Part shown: positions 32,493-45,700 of the stretch, piece after piece
Layout of the letters: every line of letters begins with the position of its first letter
How positions within the stretch are numbered: the first letter of the stretch is position 1
Translations under genes and position numbers: made by a program
Notes under the pieces: model-generated
What the model saw: only the letters and a program-made list of their open reading frames with translations
Databases searched by the model: none
What the model was told of the DNA's origin: nothing
DNA from: Beroe ovata
Lineage: Eukaryota; Ctenophora; Nuda; Beroida; Beroidae
DNA length: 64,000 nt
Reading direction: 5' to 3'
NCBI GenBank assembly: GCA_946803715.1
Contig: CAMPET010000047.1
Location: forward strand, 103,040 to 167,039

Positions 32493-34511
32493 ATGTTCAG
32501 ATCAATTCTACCTTTCTTCATTACCTACTGTAAGTATTGCATATCTATTTTTATCACCGAACTGTGTCCATTTTTAGCTACAAAAAAGCTAGAGCGATTT
32601 ATTCATTGATTAATTGCGCTAATTTTGATTGCCCAAAATTCCTTTGTCGTCGGGAAAACGGAATGTCTCGGTCTTTCGTAAATGTATGTGACCCGCTATA
32701 ACTATAAAATCAATTTTCTGTATTAATAGCACAGAAAATACAATATAGTTACGCCTTTTTCTTCACGCCTCCATTTTAACACCCCTTTTTCACTGAATCA
32801 CTCACTCGCTGAATCTGTCCCCCATTATAGCCACTCAAACTTACTCAGTACTCACTCACACGTCCCTCCCTTCCTTATCTCCTTCCTTCCTGAGTAAGTC
32901 CCTCGTTCCCGCCCTCTTTCACCCTATCATAACACGCGTGTATCTATCTTTAGTGTGGCAGACATCTCGATGTATCCCAAATGACGCGCTTGACCTGGGA
33001 GGTAGCATCGTGAACTACCTACGAGACATCGACATCAAAACCATCCTGATCCACCAGCAGCCGAACCTCAAACTCAACGGTAAGCGGTGAAGCTTCCCCA
33101 ATTTGTTACTTGTGCTCCATAATGACCTCCGGTTTTGTTGTTAAATTGTATACTACTTTCTTTCAAAAAGTACAAATACATTCCCCACAGGGTTTTCCAC
33201 CATCAGTTTTCAGCGGAAATCCCTTCTCAAAGACGTGAGCAACATGCGCGGAGTAAACATTCCAGAACACCTAAAGAGGCGAGTAGCAACCATATTATTG
33301 TGTTGGAGAAATGTTCATATTTTTCTAGCATGATGGAGCTCTTCACACCATTCCGATGGTGGAATATAAGAGTTATTTTGGAGGACATTTTCCGCCTATT
33401 TTTAGTCCGTAATGATATTTGGCCGTTATTTTGTTTGATTTATCACGCACGAAGGAACAACGGAACTGGTTGGCTGACCGTAAACTCACACACTTTTTAT
33501 AGTCCGGTTGAACAAATTCTCTAATCAATTCTCTCGACCTCAGTAAGGAAATTCATTACCGAGTGGTGAAGCGACTGACGGAGTGCACTGAGTCACAATT
33601 GACCGAGAGCATCAATGAGCTTCACAGCGCCATACCTTATATCTTCACTAAAGCGGTAAGTGTCACGTGACTGTCACGTGACTGTCAAATATATAGATCA
33701 CGCGTTGTTGCGATTCCCGAAACAATGACCAAATGGACCCACTATAGGTATAAGTTTGCTTGATACCATATTTTTGATGATAATTTTAAAGATAATTTTA
33801 CGTACACATAAAACTCAGATTTAAATTATTTCCTTTCATAAGTTGCAAGACAATAATTGATCTATCCAATTCTATAATCTACCATCGTATGAATGACATA
33901 TGTTTGAAGTCAGCATTTGCGTCACAAAAAACTTTTATATTGGAAAAGTGTATCAGATAAAGAATATAAATTGCAAATTATGAAGCATGTTATCAATTAT
34001 GTACCACTACCCGTACACAGGTTGTTATGCGAGCAGAGCGGAAGATATCGCGGAAATTCCGCAAGTTTGTGAAGAACAGCAGTGGGACACACAACACCCC
34101 ATACCCGTTGTGTGAGCTAGAGTACAGGTAGATACCCGCATGCCCATTGCCCGCACATGCCCGCATATGCCCGCACATCTTCTAGATTAACACGAGCGCT
34201 ATCTAGATTAGCGCGAGCGCTTGCTCTATAGTATGTGCAAGCGTGAGCTATGAACAGTTATAATATGGGATACTATAGTATCGGTTGTTTGTTGTATGAA
34301 GCTCACTCTCCTCATGACTATAATATATCACAGGATCAAGCACAACCGCAACTACGCTGCTGCTGTCGACCCCTCTATCCTGGAGATAACCGACATGAAC
34401 CTACTACTGATGATAGTGGAGAGACACAGGAGGAGGAGAGTGCACGGGCGACTCACCACTCCGCCCCCCACTCAACCCCCTCTCTTCACACTCTGGGGTG
34501 GACATACTTAG
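32493..34511 (+). CDS. Small, probably secreted protein of unknown family (six exons)
   Basis: I do not recognise this protein. Exons: 32493-32529, 32954-33079, 33191-33234, 33548-33655, 34021-34127, 34334-34511; phases 1,1,0,0,2 join cleanly to give 199 residues. The N-terminus MFRSILPFFITYLWQTSRC is hydrophobic with one Arg, like a signal peptide. The rest is mostly predicted helix with Leu/Ile heptad character (VVKRLTECTESQLTESINEL). There is a basic stretch (AERKISRKFRKFVK), one NSS glycosylation site, three Cys after the signal region, an RHRRRR basic cluster and a Pro-rich tail ending TLWGGHT. The dibasic runs could be processing sites. A helical secreted factor is one reading; a type II membrane or intracellular protein is also possible. 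The exon 4 acceptor (TAAG at 33544-33547) is preceded by CAG, a possible tandem acceptor; only the TAAG choice keeps the frame. Confidence 0.72.
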
Positions 34512-34601
34512 CGATCAGCTGTGGACACACATAGGGCAGGGTTGTGGACACACATAGCGCCGAGATGTGGGCGCTGGACAGACTACGTGATATGCACTTG
34601 T

Positions 34602-34730
34602 GTGTGTGTGTGTGTGTGTGTGTGNNNNNNNNNNNNNNNNNNNNNNNNNNNNNNNNNNNNNNNNNNNNNNNNNNNNNNNNNNNNNNNNNNNNNNNNNNNN
34701 TATGTGTGTGTGTGTGTGTTTGGTCACTCG
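34602..34730. repeat. (TG)n microsatellite with 76-base assembly gap
   Basis: TG repeats flank a run of N from 34625 to 34700 on both sides. The true length is unknown. ORFs containing X residues here are artefacts. Confidence 0.9.
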
Positions 34731-36006
34731 TCGAGTGGGCAGAGGTGGCATCTTTGCTGCAGCGCAAGAATGGACAGTGGAGAGAAGATTGAGAGGGACT
34801 CTCAAAATGAGGTGGACGTACGGAGACTGTTTTAAATTATTGTTGTTTTTCACTATTTTATGATTATTTTCCCACCAATTTATATATCGGATGTAATTTT
34901 CAGTTAATGTGAAAAGCTATTCATAATGATCATTGATCAGACACCAATGTTTCATGAACCGTTATGCACGTATTTTACATTTAACCACGCCCATTTATAC
35001 TTGTTGCGATATATTTTATCTTTGTCAATGAACATTGAACAGTTATGAATTGTTAGGAATTGGACGTTGATGCTGATAGTGATACAGTTTTTCATCCATT
35101 TAGGTGGGGAAGGAAAGCAGAATTTTGAGAGCAAGAATTTGAGACCTTTCTGACCAGATAGCTTAGCTATCTGGTCAGAAAGGTCTCAAATATTTTTGAT
35201 TTTTTGAAACTTGATAATATAACTAAACACCTTATTATTAAAACTAATAACAAAAACATTCAAAACATATCCGAGCCTCATGATATCCTGAATACTTGAA
35301 TAGAGCCCGTACTACGAGCACTATTCGTACTAGTACTACGAGTCATAGGCAGATATGCCAAACAAACACCTCTCTAAACAACGTCTAGAGTTCACTACAA
35401 TAAGCCCAGCATAACGAATCTAGGAAAAGTTTCAAAATATGGGGTATAGTTTAGAAAACAGGCAGAGAACGAGTGATGGTTTTTGAGATTCCTGTTCAAT
35501 GACGACAGTGCTCAGCCCACAAATCAGCTATCAGCAATCGGTAACTCCTCCTTGTATCTGTAATCATAGTGTAATTCTGACTCAAGTCACTGCACTTCGA
35601 GCGTATGTCAGTGTCACTGCACTCCAATATCCATCAGTCACTGAATTTCCAATTTCCAGTCCGTTGATCACTCAATCACTGCTGCTTGAATTGTTGCAAC
35701 AATTCGCCATATAATTTGATACTGAGATTCAGTACTCGACCTCCAGACTTGAGTTTGAGCTCTTGTGATTGTGATCTGAGTTGAATCCCCTCCCTGCCAG
35801 TTTGAACTTCACTATTTTTTGATAGCCCGTTACCCGACTCGATATGTGCTTCAGTTTCTGTCTCAGCAGACCTCTGAAAATGACAGTGTGATACGGATTA
35901 TCATGATGTTTTGGGTTACTGTGATGTCTTCAAAAATAGAGTCATGTTCTACATCAACATGCAATCTCAATTGCTTGACGTTATGTGACAGGCTAGGTAC
36001 ACAATA
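34731..36006. other. Intergenic between convergent genes
   Basis: No exon seen. It holds the 55-bp palindrome at 35137-35191 and lies between the 3' ends of the secreted-protein gene (+) and the GPCR (-). Confidence 0.45.
35137..35191. repeat. 55-bp perfect palindrome (27-bp arms, 1-base centre)
   Basis: The arms around T at 35164 pair at all 27 positions. It could form a very stable hairpin. No target-site duplication is obvious. Confidence 0.92.
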
Positions 36007-38099
36007 TTAACACCCTCTAGTTGATGTGTACCTGTACTGTGATCCTCTGACATAGTAGAGATAGGGGTTGAGGGTAGCGTTGACGTTGATCAGCAGGTTG
36101 TACAGGACAAAGTCAGTGTTCCACTCAGTGGCCGGGGACATTGCTCCCTGTAAGTGTGTGTGTGTGTGTGTAAACAGATGTGTTGTGAGGGATGGTAATA
36201 ATTGTTGAAAAGTTAGTACGTGACTCTAAAAACTACGTGACTCCAAAAAGTACGTGATTTCAAGAAACTGTTTTTGATGTGCTTACTCAGTTCTAGAGAA
36301 AAAGAGAGTGGAGTGTTTGATGTTTTCCGAAATTTAATCGGTCGAGTGACCAAATTCAAGTACGTATTTCTCTCTAACCTTGATGTTGGTAGCAAGGAAA
36401 CCGTCTATCACATCGGCATACTGCCACGCCCATAGTGGCAGTTGGCAGAGTAGGAACACGATAGCCACCACTGCCACAGTAACCGCACTGCCAGCCCTCG
36501 GGTTATACTTGAGATGCTTTCTCTCCTGGGAATCAACCCAGAAAATCGACAAGAATGAAGAAAAATATCGGAAGCTTTTGCTAAAAACCCTAAAACATCG
36601 TGTCGTTTATGTCCTACAATTTGATTTGAACAGTATGATTGAACTACCTTTGATATGGAGTAGTATGCATGCTGATTGCTCTGTTTGATGATATGTTTCA
36701 CGACAAGTACCGAGGTCACTGGGATGATGAGAGAGTTGAGGAGGGTGGGAAGGATGGCAAACATGATGACCAGCGTGTATATCAGCCACGGGGGCAGCTT
36801 CTCGTAGATACGCAGAATGCACGAGGACACAGCAGGGTGATATCTATACCTGACGCGGGGGGATATGGTAGGGGGGTTATAGGATTAGGAGGTTAGGGAT
36901 AATTGACGGGGATATGGGGGTTGTGGTAGAGGACTTACTTAGTATCTGTGAACTTCATGAGGGCACTGATAGTGAACCCAATGTGTGGTAGTGCGTTGTA
37001 AACCCAGGCTACCGCTATGACTCTCAGTACCTTTGCTCTCTTTATCTTCTCAAAGGGGTGTGCAAAACTGTACCACCTGAAGTAACCAAGTGAAACTGAA
37101 TGAAGCTATGGAGTGCGGTGTGCAATGTGCTGAACAGAAACTGCCAAAATAGGTTGTGTTGTCATAGTGACCGCGCGTAGCACTGTACCCATATCACTAT
37201 GGCGTGAAGATCATGCTGCTGTCAAGTGTGTTTTTACATTTGCAAGGGCTTCGGTTTCATGATGATGATGTGAATTGTTGATGTGGATTGATTTGTCCTA
37301 ATTTATTCCCAAGTACCTGGCTATGCACAGAATGCTGATAATGTTCCCCGTGACATTTGCGCACAGCTCGAACAGCATTCCCTGTAGAGTACAGATGACA
37401 GGACTCTCCAAGATAGTGTTATTGATATTCCTGTTGCTAAACAGCGATATGGTCGTTGTGGTTGAACCTGTGATGTTAGGGGTTGTGGTTGTCATCGGGA
37501 AATAACCCTTGAAATTTGTGTCAGGAAAATCCCAGGTATCCAGTCTTTAAGGCAATTCTAAATCTAATTAGTGTATCTGAACTAGATACACTAATTATAT
37601 CTAGATGAACTATATACAGTATCACTATCTAGATGACACAGTATCTAGATGAACTGTATCTAGATGAACTAGATACAGTAGAGTAGCGTGATGCGACCCT
37701 AGTTTATACCATTACCAGTACCTGTAACGGCGAGCACAAAGTCACAGACACTAAGGTTTAGGTAAAGGACTGTCAGATAATTCTTGAGATAGGAACCCCA
37801 AACACCAATCGCCAGGAAATTCCCTGAAAATTTTGTAAATTATCTTCAAATTTCAACATAGGAAATACTTATTTCGACTCTTTTTTGACAATTTTGAATT
37901 TCCATTGTACCAACGCTGAATGTCAACATGTTCGCTTTCACCGTTGGTTTTCACTTTCAGTACCTATGAAGGAGAAGAATGTCCCGATTATGTAACACGC
38001 TCCGTATATGAGATTAGCTCGTTCCGAGAAGCAGAGAGAGTACATATTTCCGGTCCCGAGTTGCTCTGCATCTGGGGGCGTGCAGTTTGCCTCTGACAT
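36007..38099 (-). CDS. Class A-like GPCR, seven exons
   Basis: Orphan seven-transmembrane receptor. Exons in coding order: 38099-37964, 37823-37722, 37467-37317, 37076-36939, 36849-36648, 36525-36379, 36147-36007; all phases join, giving 338 residues. An in-frame upstream ATG at 38177 would add 26 residues; I took the inner start, MSEANCTPP, which gives a normal short N-terminus with an NCT glycosylation site. TM1 is ACYIIGTFFSFIG-N, and TM2 is LYLNLSVCDFVLAV with the usual Asp. TM3 ends CIARRW where DRY is expected. TM5 is IYTLVIMFAILPTLLNSL, TM6 is VFLLCQLPLWAW and TM7 is NATLNPYLYY with the NPxxY motif. The tail is very short, ending TRGC. Ligand unknown. It is transcribed away from the dynein gene. 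Confidence 0.88.
37565..37680. repeat. Hairpin plus ATCTAGATGAACT repeats in GPCR intron
   Basis: Perfect 14-bp arms (37565-37578, 37584-37597) enclose a 5-base loop. Several copies of TATCTAGATGAACT-like words follow up to about 37680. Confidence 0.8.
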
Positions 38100-38419
38100 A
38101 CGTGATCTAAACGTGAGGTTTCGGTTTGATATGATATGTTTAAATTTAAAATAACTGTAAATGCTAATACAGTTCATGGATTGGACGATTGAATAAGAGT
38201 CGCATGAGTTTCAGTAATACGATGCAGAGAGATAGTTACTGTTAGTTAATTCTCTTTTGAATGCGTCAATAATTGTAATCAAATTAACCTTATCAACATG
38301 CTTCATATCATGATCATCATATTCATTACAATCAAGGCCTGCCTGTCGATGTCGTTGAACGACGAAATTGATCTGTGATCACAATTATTATCAAAAATAA
38401 CGCATTTTCATTTGTAGAT

Positions 38420-38960
38420 AGAGCTTGCTTCGCGGCTTACATCAGCGGTCTGGCATGGGCATCCGGCATGAATCCGGCATCGCCCGACAACAGTGCACTT
38501 GGCAGCTCTAGCTCCGCACTTCCGCGCAGCTGTCGATGATAGCCGGAGCCCCGGGCCGCTCCGGCCCTGTTGAGAATTTCATTTGCATTGCCAATTGCGC
38601 GTGCGCGCCGCAAATTATGCCGCATTCTATCATTCCGCATATGCTTGTCGATCGATGATAGCCCCTGTCGAGAATTTCGTTTTGCGCGCGCGCGGCTCAA
38701 ACTTATTCTCAGACAAAAACTTATTTTTGCTGACGCAAGCCGCTTCGCGGCTTGCATCAGCGGTCTAGCATCGCCAGACAACGCATATGCATACTTTAGA
38801 TTTTTACTTGGACTAAAGAAGTGATCATTGATCAAGCAATTCTAAACTCATACAAAATTTTTGGCGGTCAGCAGCGCATCGGCTCGATCATTGTTTTTTA
38901 CGCCGCGCACGATCGATTGCAGATTTCTCTAATCTAGCGGTTGCGCAAGAATTCTGAAAC
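38420..38960. repeat. GC-rich dispersed repeat, locus 3
   Basis: CTTCGCGGCTTACATCAGCGG (38430 region) recurs about 310 bases later as CTTCGCGGCTTGCATCAGCGG. GAGAATTTC words followed by CG-rich blocks occur twice (about 38572 and 38668). The same vocabulary is found near 19.8-20.2 kb. Its small ORFs in both strands have no recognisable product. Confidence 0.65.
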
Positions 38961-39705
38961 TTAATTGCGCGCTATCAAAGTTTTATTGGCAGTCGTCATA
39001 ACGACAGCTGTGTGTCCATCACAATCAGCCATCCACACATGGCTGAGTATCAATGACTTGTCTTGCTGTGTCCGTTATTGATTTGTTTTAAGTTAGTGTG
39101 TTACATCCATCATCTCTTTCAATATCCGGGACTGCATCGTATATATCTACTCAATATTTTATGTACCTAAGTGACACTCACTTTTCTCTTCCCTAGAATA
39201 TCATTGTTTTTCTTTCAAAATTCACTCACCATCCAGAGACAGTAATGATTACCTATTTTGCTCTGGTCTATTTCGTCCTTTCGTATGTCTGTTCTTACTC
39301 ATCGAATTCAAAATTTCGACCACAGTTTTTCTTATGTGGTCTCACAATGAATTGATGTAGGTAGATAAGCTCTTTTTTACATCAGAGGTCAAAAACTTCC
39401 TATGAATTAAACCTCATATAAGTTTGAGTTTTTATATCACAGCTTAGATACGAATAACTGCATCTAATAATAATATCTGCTACATAGCTGACGTTGACTC
39501 ATGTTTGTCACATGAGTCTGCGGCCCTAGCAGAAGTCGTAAAGTGTCACGTAAAGAATCACATACACATATATCAATGCATGATATTAAAGTCTTCGCCT
39601 AACAAATTCGAAATTCCATGTCCCCAGAGCCTCCATTTAAATAGCAATATATCCCTCATTAGGTACCCGTATATGTAAGAGGGTAGAAGTTTAGAACAGA
39701 ACATC
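38961..39705. other. 5' flank of the dynein gene
   Basis: This AT-rich stretch holds a TATA-like CGTATATGTAAG near 39668, about 35-40 bases before the ATG. I could not find a convincing RFX X-box, the usual ciliary-gene element. Confidence 0.35.
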
Positions 39706-42700
39706 ATGTCTTTCGAGACGGATCCCAGACTCCAGTTCATCGAATCATACACCTTGAAGACGCTGAAAGTCAAGAATGACAAATGGCAGAAACTACTTTC
39801 GCAAGATGAGATGAAACAACTCATCGTTGACTTTGTAGAAAAAGGAGATGAAGTCAACCTAATCATGATTTTGCAGTCAAATGGCATTCCCCAGCCGTTT
39901 TATGAATTCCCCGAATCGCTTAAAGCCAAGTCAGTGTACTTTGTGAAAAAGAATAAAACGTCACTGTCGAAAGGGAATTTCAGATCAGAGTTAATCTATG
40001 GTGATTTGTCGAATTCGCCTCTGGAACAGCTATCAGCTCTTGTAGACGAGGTAATCTAACTGCGAAGCATGTTCTATTGCCCTCTTCCATTGCCTCTCTT
40101 ACACGAACCTAGCCCCATTCCACCCCAGTCCCCACTCTCTCCTCCATTCTCTCCCCACCCTCTCACCAGTCCCCACTCTCTCTCCCATTCTCTCCCCACC
40201 CTCTCACCACTCTCTCCCCACCCTCTCTCCCACTCTCTCCCACTCTAATCCATATCTCTTCAGCTTCTGGTTCCGCTCCTATCTAACAAGAGGAACCACG
40301 AGAACTGGCCTGCTGTTGTCTCTCTAGATGTCCAGCGTCATGTTCACAGCTTGAAGAGCTCGGTGTTTGTTGTAGCGGGTCAGGTCAAGGGAAAAACACT
40401 CCTGCCTCTTCCAGTCGGAGCTGAGTCCTTCACAGATACCGACGAGGACAAGGCTGAGAAGCATCTGAGGAACTCAATCCACCAGATTGAGGGAGTTATC
40501 ATTGGATGGAGCCATCAGATACACGATGTTCTCAAGAGGAAATCTGCCCAGCCTCTGTTAGAGGGACTCAACCCTGAGCCAATGGTCGAGATTGAGTTTT
40601 GGGAATCGAGAGCAAGGAATCTGGAATGTATCTTCGATCAGGTAACTTTGAGACTATACCTTGCTCAGTTCTCCAACACTCTGATGTTCGATAGTGAATT
40701 ACCTGGTTAGCAATCTCTCTTGTCGTATCTTTCAAACTCAGAACATCTGTAGTAATCCTTGTTTTCCGCAGTTGAGATCACAAAAAGTGCGAAAAATGGC
40801 CGAGATACTTGAGAGGACAGAAAGTAGTTACTTCAACTCATTTAAGATTCTTTTCCAAGATGTAGTCAACGGTTAGAGAAAACCCAGAACATTTTCAATT
40901 CAATTGAACCCCTGGTATTTTCTCTACATACATCACTTTCATGCAATGACATTATAAACCCCTGCAGCACTTAAGGAAGCTCGGGAGATCACAATGTACC
41001 TGAACCCTCTCAAATCCACGATCGAGACCCTGGAGGAGTCAGAGTTTGATCAGTTACAACCCCGTTTAGCGCCAGTATTGCACACATTGTGTCTGGTGTG
41101 GGCACACAGCACTCACTACCGCATGCCAAGCCGTATCATCGTGGTTCTCCAGGAGATCTGTAACCTTCTTATCAGGATTGTGAGTATCGTGACTATGTCA
41201 TTTTCATGTCTTGCATATGTCTTCTGTTTTAGCAAAATGGGGATCGTGTAGGAGACACAGTTTCAATCTCACATTTGTGTTGAAGTATAGCGTAACGAAT
41301 CTGCAGTGTGTACCCTTATTATCAACCTCCTCAGTATCCACTCAGAGGAATGAGGGGGAGAGAGTAAATTCCCCCTCATTCCTTCCTCTCTCTCGCCTCC
41401 CCATTCCTCCCTCTCTCCCCTCTCATTCCTCCCCCTCCCCCAGGCTACAGAGTACCTCTCTCCTGAAGAGATATTCAAGGGTGAAACCGACGAGGCCCTT
41501 GTCAAGATAAAGTACGTTATCACGGTCCTTGAACAGTTCAAAACCGATTTCGAAGAGAAGAGGAACACGCTATCGACATATTTCAAGGAATCAGAACCTG
41601 TTCCTTGGGAATTTGCGTCAAGCCTCGTTTTTGCCCGATACAACTGTTTCTTGGGACGAGTCAGACAAATAGAGGTTAGCGAATGACGTATTGGAGTGTG
41701 TCAAGATGTGCAATTGTACGTCGGATAACGGATAAAGTGTGACGGGCAGTATATTCGATACTGATGGTATGTTAATGTGATGAGGGTTGGCGCAAAAAAA
41801 TCGGTAGCAAATTCTACTGGGAGAGTGAGTGTGATAGGGATATCAACTATTAAAACCTGCATAAAACGCAGCAATTTTATGTCACGATCATTTAACTGCC
41901 CGGGAGGGGGAAGCAGCGGTATAATAGGATGGTGTGTATCAGGTGCTTTTCACGTGACATTCACCTTGACGAATCACAGACAGCGTATATAACTGTTATC
42001 ATGTCGTGATATTTCTGTGTGTCAGCGATAATTACAATCAAGTGCGCCTCCAAGAGAAGTTAATAGTGATTGTCATTCTGAGTGACACAATCGTATCCTT
42101 GTCTGAATTTATTCTAACATTCGCATCTATTTCATGATTCCCGAACACAGAAACATAGAGGTTAGAAGGCTTCACTTTTAAATGAATGAAATTAATGGGA
42201 ACACGTGATCCAAAAGCAACTTCGCGTTATATTTGGGAAGTAGAACGCGATGGTTTGAAAGTTTTGAACTGGTGACGAAATTGAAACTTGATTGTCACAT
42301 ACCATAGATAATTGGGTCAGTCATTCCTACCATCCCCAGGATTTAGTGGAAACGACTATTGAGTTTAACCGTTTGGAAAAGATTGAGATTGGTGGAATGA
42401 AGGGCAAAGCTCTTAGCAAACAAGTGGAGAACCTTTTCATAGAATTTACAGAGTTCGTCACCATCTTCCAAAACATAACCTACAACTGCCTCGACATCAA
42501 GGAACCGGTGAGTAGACATTATTGTAAAACGGGAAAACTTGAATAAATAAAACTTACGCATTTTGATCCATACCTAGTTTTATTATTCAAAGCTCCCATG
42601 ACGTTATGCGTTTGTGCACTGCAACTTTTCATGTCTTAGATAGATCTTATACTGATTTATGTTGAGTAATGCTCAATGAATACTCTTGACCATGCTCAAT

Positions 42701-45700
42701 ATCAAGCAAGTGCTCGCTATTCCATTTACTTGTAACATCTGTGCACCTACATGAGCGATGCTTGTCAGTGTAACACGCTACTATAGCAACTGCATATAGT
42801 ATTCATCTAATCTATGATTCTCTTCTTGAATAGACACCACACATGATTGTACAACAAGCATCTGAAATGCACATATTCTTTACTTATTTCCAGTGCATCA
42901 ACAAAAACTTACCTACCAGCTACCTACCTGAGTAAAAAGTGATGATATGAAAAATGGAAATTTTAATTCGAAAATGGTCGAAATAGAATTTTTGAATTCG
43001 GATCCAAAGCAAATCTATGTCTCAAAACGACGACTTTATCAGGCATTCAAGAAAGACTATGATAAGTTCAAGGAGAAGATCGAATACCTTGATTTGAGGC
43101 TGGCCTCAATAATCAACCAAGGATTCGATGACTGTGGATCACTCGAAGCTATTCTCAAGGTTCGTTACAGAACTATGGAAGTTGCAATGCTAGCCCTCAC
43201 ACACTTAACCCTGTATCAAATAATTGTATTGTATCGAACAAGTCGGCTGAATCATAATTCCGACAGATGTTGGATGCATTCGGCTCGCTACTGGACAGGC
43301 CCATTATACGCAAAGACTCTGAGCCCAAATATCCACTTCTGGTGCAAATGTACGAAGTTGAGCTGGATCTTACCAAGAAAATGTTTGACCAACAGAATGC
43401 TCTCCTGAAGGTATGTGTTGAATCACAATCATAATATTGCAATCGGTCTCAAAATAGACGAATTCCACTGGAAGGGTCTTCTTGGTGCTTATTACTAGGA
43501 AAACGTTAGCGTAGCAACAACTTTTGGTGAGCAGTGAGTGTTTTAATTTTACGCGCGCACATCATGGCAGCGTGGGAATTTGGAATATTTAACTCGCGAG
43601 ATATCCTCCTTGTGAATTGATCCTAGAAATACCCCACAATTGATGGTTTACTACTGACTAGATCGCAATTGTCAGCGTAAATGAGTGCATTAGAGATGCT
43701 AAATCAAGGGTAATCTCTCTCTGCTAAGCGAGTTTCAGAGCTTTATCCACGTATCCGGACCCATTGTTCATGATAGGCTATGTGTGATGGACGTGTCACA
43801 TACCAAACTCTCAGGATACCTCAAGCATAGTCCTACACGTGAACATGCCGTTTGTGGCGGGTGTGTTGCAGTGGTGTCAAGGAATGAGAGAGAGGATAAG
43901 TCTCATCAGAAACAAACTCGTCCAACTGAACCACGGGTAGGATATTGTTGTGATGCTGTCACACCCTTCTTGTGATGGCCGATGAGATTTGATTTGATGT
44001 CGATATTTGCTGTGAAGGAGTTGTGATCGAAAACAAAAGAGGTGTGACAATCATGTGCGTCTTCACATAATATGAGGGAATAATTTCACCTATTTTCAGG
44101 ACTGTTGAAACAGCTGAAGCAGTTATTGTGTTCCAGAAGTACGATCAGATGATTGAGCTACTGAAAGAGTGAGTGAAATGGATGATTAAAAAGCTAAATC
44201 TGAAAACAGCCGAATCACACGTATTATCTGCACATAAGCGTTATTTATCGTCATACGTTCCGTTGATCAGTCATCGATGCACATAGATAGTAAGTTGTAC
44301 TATTGATGTTATTGATGAGTGTAAATGATGACGATAGCATGATGTGAGTTTACACCATTATAATAGTAACGGATACTCACCCCACACAGGTTCGAATTGA
44401 AGATTTACTCAGATTGGACAGGTTCTGTGGGTGAAGTATCGGAACTTAACCTGGATCTTCCGCTCCTAACGAGGAACGAGGAGACCAAACTGATCAGCGT
44501 CAACTTTGATCCACAGGTACGTATGGACATTTAAAGATGGTCGAAAAAGCACACACTATCCACTGCGCGATTTCTTATCTAATGAAAGTTTAGAAAAAAA
44601 AGTTGTACGGCTGATTAAATAGAATTAAGATGAGTTAGATCCTAATTAATTGAACACCGTCTGTGCATTTTTGTTTCGGAAATTCTCAGTATAAGCTCGC
44701 GATTTGATTGCATCCAGTCACATGTTCATATCGTACCTAACACGTACACTTCGAAATGAATTGGTCTGATGAATCTTTAGTGGAACCCTATGTGATATAC
44801 AGATACAACGCGATCTCAGATTAACGACTGCATATTTATTATGTTCGGTATTTAAACGGCACTACTGCTGACAGCATCAACACCGAATTATAGTTGACAT
44901 TAATTTACGGTAAACATGTGCGAAATCTATCCCATCTTGTCGGGGAACAATCACCGTGCTATTGGAAAGAATAATTTGATATTTAATCAGCGACTTCATA
45001 TTATACTACTGGTATAATAATTGAGCAAACTAAATACCAGTAAATTGTGCGCATCGTCGTAAATTGACGTTTATTCTAATGCCCTATTTAATCGTTGCTG
45101 CACACAGCAATTACTGCCAACAACAAACTCATATACCGCCACGCTCGTATGTCAACTGACAGCACCACCCCTCCCCCCTTTTAACAGCTGGTGTCGGTGC
45201 TGCGGGAAGTACGGTACCTGGAATCGATCAAGCGAGAAGATATCGAGATCCCGGGCTCGGCCGCAAATATCTACAACAAGAACGATTTGTTCCGTCAGTA
45301 TCTAGCGAACCTGGACCTCATTGTGTCCCGGTAAGGAAAAATCGCGGATAGAATGGCGGGAAATGTGGTTGACGGAGGCGTGTTATGATCCCTGACCATA
45401 AATCACGTTCCTTGACTTTTAAATTAGATCTTGATGGAATGCATCTCTCAAAGGATTACGGAATGTCAATGTTAAAGCTCATTAAAGCATGTCAAGAGAT
45501 GTGACGGTATGTCCCCTTCCCCCAGGTATAATAAGGTCCGGGAAACTATTCTTGACGTTGAGTACCCCCTAATCGAGGGACAACTAGGACATCTGGACGT
45601 ACAGCTAGACCGTGCTATCACCAGTCTCAACTGGAAGAGCGAAGGTAACGCATTACGGGTGCGTCACGTCACGTGCGCGAAGAATGCTGAATAAGTCACG

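Noticed and set aside
34486-34863. ORFs with runs of X around 34.6 kb, and similar ones at 51.5 kb
   Set aside because: They are produced by translating dinucleotide repeats and assembly gaps.
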